From Kangiella marina (lineage in GTDB: Bacteria > Pseudomonadota > Gammaproteobacteria > Enterobacterales > Kangiellaceae), in NCBI RefSeq assembly GCF_039541235.1, contig NZ_BAABFV010000001.1, forward strand, positions 1,488,001 through 1,552,000: a stretch of 64,000 nt of DNA, written 5' to 3'. The notes under the pieces are model-generated. The model searched no databases. It had not been told where the DNA came from and was given only the letters and a program-made list of their open reading frames with translations. Made by a program: the position numbers and the translations under genes. This document shows, in pieces, positions 17,265 to 25,249 of the stretch (within the stretch, counting starts at the first letter, position 1; the number at the start of each line of letters is the position of its first letter).

Positions 17265-19310
17265 TTAATTGCCTATCCCTGAGTGGCGGAGTAAAGCATC
17301 GGGCGAAGGCTCGCGTCCGCGAAAGGCTTCAAACAGTTCGGCTGGCTCAGCGGAACCGCCTTTCTGTAAAATGTTCGTTAGGAAGTCTTGCCCCGTTTGC
17401 GGGTTAAAAATACCTTCTTCTTCGAATCGAGAAAAAGCATCTGCCGATAATACTTCGGCCCATTTATAACTGTAATAACCGGCCGCATAACCTCCAGCAA
17501 AAATATGACCAAAGCTATGCTGGAAACGATTAAATTGTGGAGGCTGGATAACAGACACTGCTCGTCGAACTTGGTCGAGCTGGTGTTGGATTTGATCGGG
17601 TTGCTTAACATCAAACTCACTGTGTATGGTGAAGTCGAACAATGAGAATTCTAGTTGTCGAACCATTTGCATGGCTGACTGGAAGTTCTTAGCTGCTAAT
17701 AGGCGTTCCAGTTTCTCAGCCGGTAGCGAATCACCAGTCTTATAGTGTTTAGCAATCTTGGCCAAGCCTTCTTCTTCCCAACAGAAATTTTCGAGGAACT
17801 GGCTGGGCAACTCTACTGCGTCCCAAGGTACGCCAGAAATTCCCGCAACAGAGGCATAGTCAATATCGGTCAGCATGTGATGAAGGCCGTGACCGAACTC
17901 ATGAAATAAGGTGGTGACTTCGTCATGGGTAAAAAGCGCAGGAGTATCACCAACAGGACCATTAAAGTTACAGGTTAAAAAGGCGACAGGCTTTTGGATG
18001 CCATTGTCGGTTTTGCGGCGACCAATACAGTCAGCCATCCAAGCGCCACCACGCTTATTGCGTCTCGCATAGAGATCAAGATAGAAGCTGGCGATATAAT
18101 TATTCTGTAGATCGTAAATGTCAAAAAAGCGAACGTCATTATGCCAGGTTTCGATATCATCACGCTCTTGGAAGGTGATGTTAAACAAGGTACCGGTGAT
18201 TTCAAACATGCCTTTAATGACTTGGTTCTCAGGAAACCAAGGTCTTAATTCTTCTTGAGAAATGTTGTAGCGTTCGTTTTTGAGCTTCTCACTGTAATAG
18301 GCTAAATCCCAGGCGTCGAGCTTATCGATGCCATGCTTTTCACGAGCATAGTCGCTCAGTTCTTTTAAATCGTTTTCAGCTTGAGGCTTAGATTTGGTCG
18401 CTAGCTCGGTTAGAAAAGAAATAACTTCTTCAGTGGACTGAGCCATTTTCGTCGCAAGAGATAGCTCACCATAATGTTTGAAATCCAATAACTGGGCAAG
18501 TTCATGCCTTAGTGTGAGTATTTCTGGCATGATGTCGCTGTTATCGAACTCTTCGGCATTGGGGCCGATTTCTGAGGCGCGTGTGGCGAATGCCGTATAG
18601 ACTTCTTGACGCAACTCTCTGTTATTCGCATGCATCATGACCGGCAAATAAGAGGGGAAGTCGAGTGTGATTCTATAGCCGTCAACATCAGCAGCTTCAG
18701 CAGTTTGCTTGGCCGCAGCTATGGCAGACTCTGGTAATCCATCAAGAGCGCTTTTATCGGTAAAGTCTTTATGCCATGCCATGGTAGCGTCTAACACATG
18801 TTGTTCAAACTTTGAGGTTAGCTCTGATAGACGCTTTTGGATTTCACCATAGCGTTGCTTCTTATCATCATTGAGTGCCACGCCTGACAATTTAAAGTCG
18901 CGTAAATCATCTGTCAGGATTTTGCGCTGCACTTTATCAAGCTTTAGTTCATCCGCTCTTTTTGCCAGCGAGCGTACAGCGTTATAGAGCCCTTGGTGTT
19001 GGCCCATTTCTGTTCCATAGTCAGAGAGCAGAGGCAAACAAGCGTTATAAGCTTCGCGTACTTGATCGGAATTAGCCACGGAATTGATATGGCTGATAGG
19101 ACTCCAGGCTCTATCCAAGCGATCGTTGATTTCTTCAAGCGGTTTAACGAAGTTATCCCAAGTAATGGTCTCAGGAGTCAGACTATCCGTTAAGTCGTTG
19201 ATAGCTTGTCGGCTGTCGTTAATGATGGCCTCAATGGCATCGACCATATGAGCAGGTTCAATGCTGGTGAAAGGGGGTAATTCTTTCAAGTTTAGCAAAG
19301 GGTTAGACAT
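17265..19310 (-). CDS. prlC: Oligopeptidase A (M3 metallopeptidase)
   Basis: A cytoplasmic zinc oligopeptidase that degrades short peptides, including signal-peptide fragments. The 681 aa length fits the bacterial PrlC family. The zinc site is HEFGH at residues 470-474 in the wider LFHEFGHGLHH motif, with a downstream glutamate-containing helix (VELPSQFLENFCWE). No signal peptide is present. The stop codon directly abuts the FGGY kinase start, and the gene lies 9 bases downstream of the glycosyltransferase gene, so it shares an operon with the surface-glycan genes although its function appears unrelated. Confidence 0.94.
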   Translation of the reverse strand: MSNPLLNLKELPPFTSIEPAHMVDAIEAIINDSRQAINDLTDSLTPETITWDNFVKPLEEINDRLDRAWSPISHINSVANSDQVREAYNACLPLLSDYGTEMGQHQGLYNAVRSLAKRADELKLDKVQRKILTDDLRDFKLSGVALNDDKKQRYGEIQKRLSELTSKFEQHVLDATMAWHKDFTDKSALDGLPESAIAAAKQTAEAADVDGYRITLDFPSYLPVMMHANNRELRQEVYTAFATRASEIGPNAEEFDNSDIMPEILTLRHELAQLLDFKHYGELSLATKMAQSTEEVISFLTELATKSKPQAENDLKELSDYAREKHGIDKLDAWDLAYYSEKLKNERYNISQEELRPWFPENQVIKGMFEITGTLFNITFQERDDIETWHNDVRFFDIYDLQNNYIASFYLDLYARRNKRGGAWMADCIGRRKTDNGIQKPVAFLTCNFNGPVGDTPALFTHDEVTTLFHEFGHGLHHMLTDIDYASVAGISGVPWDAVELPSQFLENFCWEEEGLAKIAKHYKTGDSLPAEKLERLLAAKNFQSAMQMVRQLEFSLFDFTIHSEFDVKQPDQIQHQLDQVRRAVSVIQPPQFNRFQHSFGHIFAGGYAAGYYSYKWAEVLSADAFSRFEEEGIFNPQTGQDFLTNILQKGGSAEPAELFEAFRGREPSPDALLRHSGIGN

Positions 19311-19319
19311 AAATACCTT

Positions 19320-20075
19320 CTAAGATGTTTTGCTTAATTCATACAATTTAGCTTCTTTTAATAAAGCATAATATGCGGATAAATGTGAAAAAATAAAGCC
19401 CCTCAAGCCGGAAAAGCAGTAGCGATAGATTAGGTAGTTTCGAATAAATTCGAGCGGGTATATGAGCAGCAGTTTCAAAACTGATGCTTTTTTGCCTTTG
19501 TTGAACTTTTCTATGGCCTTTAGCGAGGAGTATTGATTATATTTTTCAGTGAGTTGAGCGATATTCGAGTAACCATAGTGGTTAAAGTAACGCTTGGTAT
19601 GGGCAACTTTCTGATCAAAGTCTGGGCCTTCATGAACGTTATCTTGCAGTCGATACTTCGCATGTTGCTTGAGAAATAATCGAGTATTCGTTGGTAGGCG
19701 TGTTAGATTTGAAAAAAAACGTCCGGCGAAAAGATCGTTGCGACGACATTTGAGTGCAACGTAATCGTGCTGGCGTGTCACAAAAGATTTGAACTCATCA
19801 ATAATTTCTGGTGTCAGTTCTTCATCGGCATCAAGATTTAAGACCCAATCATGCTGGCACAAACTCATGGCATATTGCTTTTGCTTAGCATAACCCTGCC
19901 AATCGTGATGAACCACTTTTGCGCCTTTTGATTTTGCGATAGCTATGGTTTTATCGTTGCTGCCGCTATCGACGACAATGATCTCAGCGAAAGACTGGCA
20001 GCTATCTAACACACGACCAATATGCTGCTCTTCATCTTGAGCAATAATAAAAACACTAATTGGGATGGGTTCCAT
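19320..20075 (-). CDS. Family 2 glycosyltransferase, WaaE/KdtX-like
   Basis: A 251 aa GT-A fold glycosyltransferase. It opens with the GT2 signature (PISVFIIAQDEEQHIGRVLDS), has the VDSGSNDKT motif near residue 35 and the DXD-type metal site LNLDADEE near residue 80. The overall pattern, including a C-terminal basic, partly hydrophobic segment (KLLLIYPLEFIRNYL), resembles the WaaE/KdtX group that adds glucose to the LPS inner core. It lies 5 bases downstream of the cytidylyltransferase gene. The acceptor cannot be deduced. Confidence 0.83.
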   Translation of the reverse strand: MEPIPISVFIIAQDEEQHIGRVLDSCQSFAEIIVVDSGSNDKTIAIAKSKGAKVVHHDWQGYAKQKQYAMSLCQHDWVLNLDADEELTPEIIDEFKSFVTRQHDYVALKCRRNDLFAGRFFSNLTRLPTNTRLFLKQHAKYRLQDNVHEGPDFDQKVAHTKRYFNHYGYSNIAQLTEKYNQYSSLKAIEKFNKGKKASVLKLLLIYPLEFIRNYLIYRYCFSGLRGFIFSHLSAYYALLKEAKLYELSKTS

Positions 20076-20080
20076 AAGTC

Positions 20081-20482
20081 CTACTTGTTTGGGTTTTTAT
20101 GTCTCACGACCTCGATAATCTCGGTGGTCGAAATGGAGGGTGTTCGAGGTAAATATTTAACATCGCATAAGTTTGAGAGTTCATCAAACTTACCCTGCCA
20201 ATCATCGCCCATGACGAGGATATCGGCGTTATACTGTTTGATGTATTCAGCTTTAAGCTCTAAAGATTCTTCGGAGAAAACAAAATCAACACAGGATAGC
20301 GCGCTAATAATGCGCATACGGTCTTCCTCCGAATATATAGGATAGCGGCCTTTTTTCGAGTAGTTAAGTTGATCCGAAGAAACTCCGACATAAAGCTCAG
20401 TACCGTAAGCGCGGGCTCTTTCTAGAATGTTAACGTGGCCGACATGAAACACATCGAAGGTACCAAATGTAATGATTCTCAT
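20081..20482 (-). CDS. Glycerol-3-phosphate cytidylyltransferase-like protein (TagD family)
   Basis: Nucleotidyltransferases of this family make CDP-glycerol from CTP and glycerol 3-phosphate. The protein of about 133 aa has the signature TFGTFDVFHVGHVNIL with the HxGH motif (HVGH), then GVSSDQLN and a C-terminal RTPSISTTEII motif with the TTEI nucleotide-contact segment. The ATG at 20482 is preferred to the TTG at 20494 because the domain begins at once and TTGAGG sits at suitable distance before it. It begins 13 bases after the glycerophosphotransferase-like gene ends, supporting a two-step CDP-glycerol pathway. Confidence 0.87.
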   Translation of the reverse strand: MRIITFGTFDVFHVGHVNILERARAYGTELYVGVSSDQLNYSKKGRYPIYSEEDRMRIISALSCVDFVFSEESLELKAEYIKQYNADILVMGDDWQGKFDELSNLCDVKYLPRTPSISTTEIIEVVRHKNPNK

Positions 20483-20495
20483 AATAGGCCTCAAA

Positions 20496-21569
20496 TTAAC
20501 CCGTAGGATTTAAAAGAAAGTTGGCGACGCGCTGCGAGCATTGCCCATCAACGTTACCCACTACTTGTTGGGTAATCGATTGACGTGCGCTGTGATGGGT
20601 TTGTGGCTGTTGAATATTGAGCTCAACCGCCTCTTTTAATTCCGAGTAGCGATTGATATTGGTGCCCATCGAACCAAATAATTCATAGTCATCCGAGAGA
20701 CGCTTGTTTAGACGGAACTTGAGAATACCGCGATAACCCCAGCGCAATTTTAGGAAGTGACCAATAATGACGGGTTTATCCAGTGCGATAAACTCGAATA
20801 AAGCGGATGAGGTTTCACTGATCATGATATCTGCTGTGGCCATAAAGGGCACCAAGCTTTGCTCGCTCATATCAGCTAAATAAACATTGCTAAAAGTAGC
20901 CCAGCGCTCTAGTAGCAAGCGCTGCTTTTTGTAAGCCGATTTAATTAGTGATAAATAGTGAGGCTTGATAAGAATATTGTAGTCGCTAAATTGCTGCGGC
21001 CAATCTTTAGGGAAGTTTTCGATGGTGCTCGGATAAAACGTCGGCGAATAGAGCAAGGTTGGCTTGGCCGGATTGAGTCCTAGAGCAGTAAGGTCCATAG
21101 CGATAGTAGGGTCATTGATAATTGGATCCAGCTTGGTATAACCCGTATTAATAAAGGTTTTATTAGGGTACATCGCTTCTAACCGCTGCTTTCGGTGCTC
21201 TGATTCAACGAAGCGATATTGGATAGCGGCGCTGGACGCATTATAGTAAGTCGACTTAGGACCAAGCCCATGCAATATTAATGCAGTTTTACAGCAGTCG
21301 TTCAGATCATTGGCAATGTCAGCGGCATGCCCAAAAATGACCCAGTCCGGTGCCTGAGATTGATAAAAACTCAAGCGCTCATCTTCAGCCAGTAGATGTG
21401 TTGTAACATTCTTACTATGAAGCGACTCTGTAATGGATGGCGGGGGCTCAGAAATGAAGGTGACCCCGACTTTTACAGAAGAGTCAGCGGCCGATGCTAA
21501 CAAAGCATCAATGACTGGCTCGAAGTGTGGCAAATAGTATAAATAAGCGACATCAAAATATATTTTCAC
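20496..21569 (-). CDS. CDP-glycerol glycerophosphotransferase-like protein (TagB/TagF family)
   Basis: A 357 aa protein with the layout of CDP-glycerol:polymer glycerophosphotransferases, which transfer glycerol phosphate onto a glycan or growing chain. Seen are the HGLGPKSTYY segment near residue 95, the NTGYTKLDPII motif near 141, LLYSPTFYPST near 168, and the C-terminal active-site region with ISETSSALFEFIALDKPVII, equivalent to the conserved SD/SE-S-S motif. It starts with GTG and is the first gene of the operon. In Gram-positive bacteria such enzymes make teichoic acid; here a glycerol-phosphate-substituted capsule or LPS is the likelier product. Confidence 0.82.
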   Translation of the reverse strand: MKIYFDVAYLYYLPHFEPVIDALLASAADSSVKVGVTFISEPPPSITESLHSKNVTTHLLAEDERLSFYQSQAPDWVIFGHAADIANDLNDCCKTALILHGLGPKSTYYNASSAAIQYRFVESEHRKQRLEAMYPNKTFINTGYTKLDPIINDPTIAMDLTALGLNPAKPTLLYSPTFYPSTIENFPKDWPQQFSDYNILIKPHYLSLIKSAYKKQRLLLERWATFSNVYLADMSEQSLVPFMATADIMISETSSALFEFIALDKPVIIGHFLKLRWGYRGILKFRLNKRLSDDYELFGSMGTNINRYSELKEAVELNIQQPQTHHSARQSITQQVVGNVDGQCSQRVANFLLNPTG

Positions 21570-21721
21570 AGCGACAACTTTTCGTCCAAGAATGATTTAG
21601 AAACTAGGGTATTAAGAATCATCCAAATGATGTGAACGTGTTCCGTTCATTGCTTGGCGGTTTGAAAACCTAAGCCTGTCCCTGTGATGTGATTAGCTTC
21701 TAAATAGCAACTTAATGTGTT

Positions 21722-21727
21722 TATAAT
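21722..21727 (+). promoter_or_regulatory. Candidate -10 box for gor
   Basis: A perfect TATAAT lies 35 bases before the gor start codon. No good -35 match is seen at standard spacing, so this is a weak call from one element only. Confidence 0.3.
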
Positions 21728-21762
21728 CAGGACATTATAAACAGAATTGGTGAGAAATAACC

Positions 21763-23142
21763 ATGACTGATAGACAAACTAAAGTTCATGCCAAAAACCA
21801 CTACGACTTCCTGGCAATCGGGGGAGGCAGTGGTGGCATCGCTTCAGCAAACCGAGCCGCCATGCACGGCGCTAAAAGTGCCATTGTCGAAGCGAAGGCT
21901 TTGGGTGGGACCTGTGTTAATGTTGGTTGCGTACCTAAAAAAGCGATGTGGTACGGTGCACAAGTTGCTGAAGCGTTTAAATATGCACCAGATTACGGGT
22001 TTACGCCACAAAACGTCGACTTTAGCTGGTCGAAGCTTGTGGAGAGTCGAGAAGCCTACATCTCAAGAATTCACCAGAGCTATGAGCGAAATCTCGGCAA
22101 TAACAAGGTTGACGTGATCGAGGGCTATGCCAGGTTTATTGGGAAAAATACGATTGAAGTTAATGGTGAATGCTATAGCGCGGATCACATTGTCATCGCT
22201 ACCGGCGGCTATCCTATAATTCCAGATGTGCCTGGGGCGGAGCATGGTATTGACTCGGACGGCTTTTTTGAGCTGACGGAGCAGCCTAAGAGAGCAGCAG
22301 TTGTTGGAGCAGGATATATTGCTGTTGAGATTGCAGGTGTCTTCGATGCGTTAGGCACAGAAACACATTTAGTGGTTCGAAAGCACAAGCCACTTCGTGA
22401 TTTTGATGATTTATTATCAGACACATTGGTTGATGTCATGCGAGAGTCAGGCCCAACCTTGCATACTCACAGCACGCCAAAATCTGTGGAGAAACTGGCG
22501 TCTGGAGAATTGCTACTACATTTAGAGAATGATGAAACCATCGGCCCTGTTGACACTTTGGTGTGGGCGATTGGACGTGCCTCCGCCACCGGCGATTTAG
22601 GGCTTGAAAATACCAATGTGACCAAGGATGAAAAAGGCAACATCAAGACAGATAAGTACCAGAACACGACCGCCAAAGGTATTTATGCACTTGGAGATAA
22701 TACTGGACGATTAGCCTTGACGCCGGTGGCGATTCAGGCGGGTCGTCGCTTGTGTGAGCGATTGTTTAATAACAAGCCGAATGAATTTTTAGATTACACC
22801 AATGTGCCAACGGTGGTGTTTAGTCACCCACCAATCGGAACCGTTGGGATGACTGAGCCTCAGGCACAGGAAATATACGGTGAACAGAATATCAAAGTTT
22901 ACACCTCTTCGTTTACGGCGATGTATTCAGCACTGACCCAGCATCGTGAGCCGACCAAGATGAAGTTAGTCTGTGCGGGACCGGAAGAGCGAGTTGTGGG
23001 TATTCATGGCATTGGTTTTGGAATTGATGAAATCTTACAAGGTTTTGCTGTTGCGCTTAAAATGGGCGCCACTAAAGCGGATCTGGATGATACGGTGGCG
23101 ATCCATCCGACCTCTGCTGAAGAGTTTGTGACCATGCGCTAA
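21763..23142 (+). CDS. gor: Glutathione-disulfide reductase
   Basis: A flavoprotein that reduces oxidised glutathione with NADPH in the cytoplasm. The 459 aa protein has the FAD motif [16 protein letters not shown], the redox disulfide [13 protein letters not shown] with Cys51 and Cys56, an NADPH-binding motif [13 protein letters not shown], the second FAD motif YALGDNTG, and the C-terminal active-site histidine in [10 protein letters not shown]. Length matches the bacterial family. It is monocistronic: divergent from the glycerophosphotransferase operon, with a strong terminator shared with the convergent TraB-family gene. Confidence 0.95.
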   Translation: MTDRQTKVHAKNHYDFLAIGGGSGGIASANRAAMHGAKSAIVEAKALGGTCVNVGCVPKKAMWYGAQVAEAFKYAPDYGFTPQNVDFSWSKLVESREAYISRIHQSYERNLGNNKVDVIEGYARFIGKNTIEVNGECYSADHIVIATGGYPIIPDVPGAEHGIDSDGFFELTEQPKRAAVVGAGYIAVEIAGVFDALGTETHLVVRKHKPLRDFDDLLSDTLVDVMRESGPTLHTHSTPKSVEKLASGELLLHLENDETIGPVDTLVWAIGRASATGDLGLENTNVTKDEKGNIKTDKYQNTTAKGIYALGDNTGRLALTPVAIQAGRRLCERLFNNKPNEFLDYTNVPTVVFSHPPIGTVGMTEPQAQEIYGEQNIKVYTSSFTAMYSALTQHREPTKMKLVCAGPEERVVGIHGIGFGIDEILQGFAVALKMGATKADLDDTVAIHPTSAEEFVTMR

Positions 23143-23177
23143 GAGACAAGGTTAGCACCCAGATGTTGATCATCATA

Positions 23178-23207
23178 AAAAAAGCCCAGTTCAAACTGGG
23201 CTTTTTT
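23178..23207. terminator. Bidirectional terminator between gor and the TraB/GumN gene
   Basis: A near-perfect inverted repeat with a GCCCAGT stem flanked by A6 on one side and T6 on the other (23178-23191 pairing with 23194-23207). It can terminate both convergent transcripts. Confidence 0.9.
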
Positions 23208-23224
23208 AATCAGGCGGTTATGCG

Positions 23225-24211
23225 TTAGTATTCGATGCGCTCTACAGTGAAACCTTTTTGTTCCAAGTAGTCGTTGATACTCTTTTCACCGCCATAATGA
23301 GCCGCGCCTACTACCGCAAAAACAGCGCGACCATCTTCAATCTGCTTTGCTAAGCCGTCAGCCATGTTTTTATTACGGTTATATAAAAGCACATCCATGA
23401 AGTACGAATAATCTTCCTCATTGATACCGCTTTCTTTGGCTTCCTCAAAAGAGCTTTTAACATACTCTTCGATATCCCCAGTTTTCCACGCCTGAATTAA
23501 TTTATCATTTTCACTGTCATCTTTGGTTACTACAGAATAGAGGAACGCATCTTGAAGTTTTGGTGACATGCTATCCAGCGCATTGAGTTGCAGATCAATC
23601 GTTTCAAGCTCGAGAATATCTTTGTTATCACGTGCTCGATCTATGAAATACATATCAACCCCATATTGTTCGCTGTAGCCTGACTGCTGCATATTCAGTG
23701 CTTCTAAAGTCATTGCTGCAAACCAAGGTTCAAATGAAGTGAACATGCTGCATGGGCTTTTGGTTTCTTGGCAGTACTCATTGTATTTTTCAAGCGTTTC
23801 AGCCTGTAGCACGGACTCCAGTGAGTTTTCAGGGTCAATAGCCATTTGCTGGACTTTTTGCGCCAAAGCCATTTGGTTGATATTGGTCACATCAATTTCA
23901 ACAGTTAATGTATCGCTAGAATTGAAGGCATCTGTAACCACTTTGGGTAAAGGGTACATGCTTTTTTCGCCCATGTGCACAGAGCCGAAAAGATAGGAAG
24001 TTTTACCGTTATGCTCAATTTTCCAAAGCGCAGGCGTATAGCCCTGAGCTGTGTGTTGGCTCTTATTTTGCGGATTATTTGTTTCAGCAACAGTCGTGGA
24101 AGCTTTAGTGTTATCGTCTGATGGCGACTTTTTTTGCGATTTGCCCGAATCGTCACCACAGCCTTGAAGGCCAAGGAGCGTTGCAAACAATATCCCTAAC
24201 AATTTTTTCAT
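23225..24211 (-). CDS. TraB/GumN-family lipoprotein
   Basis: A 328 aa predicted lipoprotein with lipobox LGLQGC (cysteine at residue 18) and a low-complexity Ser/Lys/Thr linker to about residue 55. The folded part begins LWKIEHNGKTSYLFGSVHMG, the diagnostic TraB/GumN opening with a GxxH motif, and ends with a second conserved segment FAVVGAAHYGGEKSI. These paired glycine-histidine motifs form the presumed metal-dependent active site related to TIKI peptidases. Bacterial substrates are unknown. The gene is isolated between a terminator and the ATP-grasp gene 47 bases upstream of its start. Confidence 0.87.
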   Translation of the reverse strand: MKKLLGILFATLLGLQGCGDDSGKSQKKSPSDDNTKASTTVAETNNPQNKSQHTAQGYTPALWKIEHNGKTSYLFGSVHMGEKSMYPLPKVVTDAFNSSDTLTVEIDVTNINQMALAQKVQQMAIDPENSLESVLQAETLEKYNEYCQETKSPCSMFTSFEPWFAAMTLEALNMQQSGYSEQYGVDMYFIDRARDNKDILELETIDLQLNALDSMSPKLQDAFLYSVVTKDDSENDKLIQAWKTGDIEEYVKSSFEEAKESGINEEDYSYFMDVLLYNRNKNMADGLAKQIEDGRAVFAVVGAAHYGGEKSINDYLEQKGFTVERIEY

Positions 24212-24258
24212 AGAAAACTCCGAAAGATTCTCTTTAATATCGTTTATATTATAGTCTA

Positions 24259-25143
24259 TTAATGGGTATCACTGATAAATTTTGCAAGAGCTTGGGTAAA
24301 TAACTCACAGCTTTGCTTTCCGCCATGCCTAAAGAACAGCGAAGGTTCGATAAGTTCCACTTCATTGACATAGACTGCACCATCTTTGTGATGCAGGAAG
24401 TCTACGCGAGCATACAGCGGCAAACTGATGGTCTTGGTCACGTAAGCAATGGCCTTTTGCGCTAACTCACGCTCTTCGTCCGATAACTGATACGGGTAAT
24501 CACTGGCCCCATAATCATCTTGTACCCTAAAGTCACCCTTAACGGGTACCTTTCGTGTGCCGTGACTGTACTCACCGGCGAAGAAGATTCCAGAGGTTTC
24601 GCCAAAGGATTCGACATTGCTCAGGTAGGGCTGCAGCACCAAGTCTTCTGTTGGAGTCAGCCGGTCAGCGTGTTTTTGTGCCTCAGCGATACCTTCCGCT
24701 GTATTTTCAAAGGGTAGACACTCTCTGGCATTGGCGCCGACCAAAGGCTTTATGAAACCTTTTTTCCAGCCATGCTGTTGCATCAACTTCTCTATGTTGT
24801 AAAGCTTGCCTTTAAGGAGCCACTCAGAGGGGGCAATGGTGATACCCGCATGTTGCAGCTCTTGTAGATAGCGTTTATGACTGTTCCAGCGAATGATGGC
24901 GGTGGGGTTGATAAGTTGAGTCTGAGTGCTAACTCGATCAACCCAGCCCATAAATTCTTCAAAACGATCCTGATAATCCCAGGTGGTGCGAAGCAAGCAG
25001 GCATCAAACTGATGCCAGTCCGTGTCGCTGTCCCAGGGTAAGATTTGGTATTCAATACCGTTGGCTTCGAGCGCCCTAAAAAAAGGAAGATCGTCTTTTT
25101 CCCAATCAGGAAGATCAAAGCAGCTAGCAATGGCAATTTTCAT
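24259..25143 (-). CDS. ATP-grasp enzyme, RimK/DcsG-like
   Basis: A 294 aa protein with an ATP-grasp layout: an N-terminal pre-ATP-grasp domain (KIAIASCFDLPDWE, LLRTTWDYQ), a central lysine-containing segment KGFIKPLVGANARE near residue 148, VLQPYL near 187, and a C-terminal metal-binding stretch YARVDFLHHKDGAVYVNEVELIEP split by a short turn, with the E-x-E-x-x-E and N residues of the Mg-ATP site. Such enzymes ligate a carboxylate to an amine. The closest group I recall includes the cycloserine-pathway ligase DcsG, but no such pathway is nearby. ATG 25143 fits the AAAGG spacing better than 25149. Confidence 0.78.
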   Translation of the reverse strand: MKIAIASCFDLPDWEKDDLPFFRALEANGIEYQILPWDSDTDWHQFDACLLRTTWDYQDRFEEFMGWVDRVSTQTQLINPTAIIRWNSHKRYLQELQHAGITIAPSEWLLKGKLYNIEKLMQQHGWKKGFIKPLVGANARECLPFENTAEGIAEAQKHADRLTPTEDLVLQPYLSNVESFGETSGIFFAGEYSHGTRKVPVKGDFRVQDDYGASDYPYQLSDEERELAQKAIAYVTKTISLPLYARVDFLHHKDGAVYVNEVELIEPSLFFRHGGKQSCELFTQALAKFISDTH

Positions 25144-25249
25144 GCGCATAAACCTTTGATTTAAATAACATATCAGGATTCTAGGGCTAGCATACTACAG
25201 GTTTTTATAAAAGTCTTTATACCAATACCCAGATTAGTTACCTGCCAAA

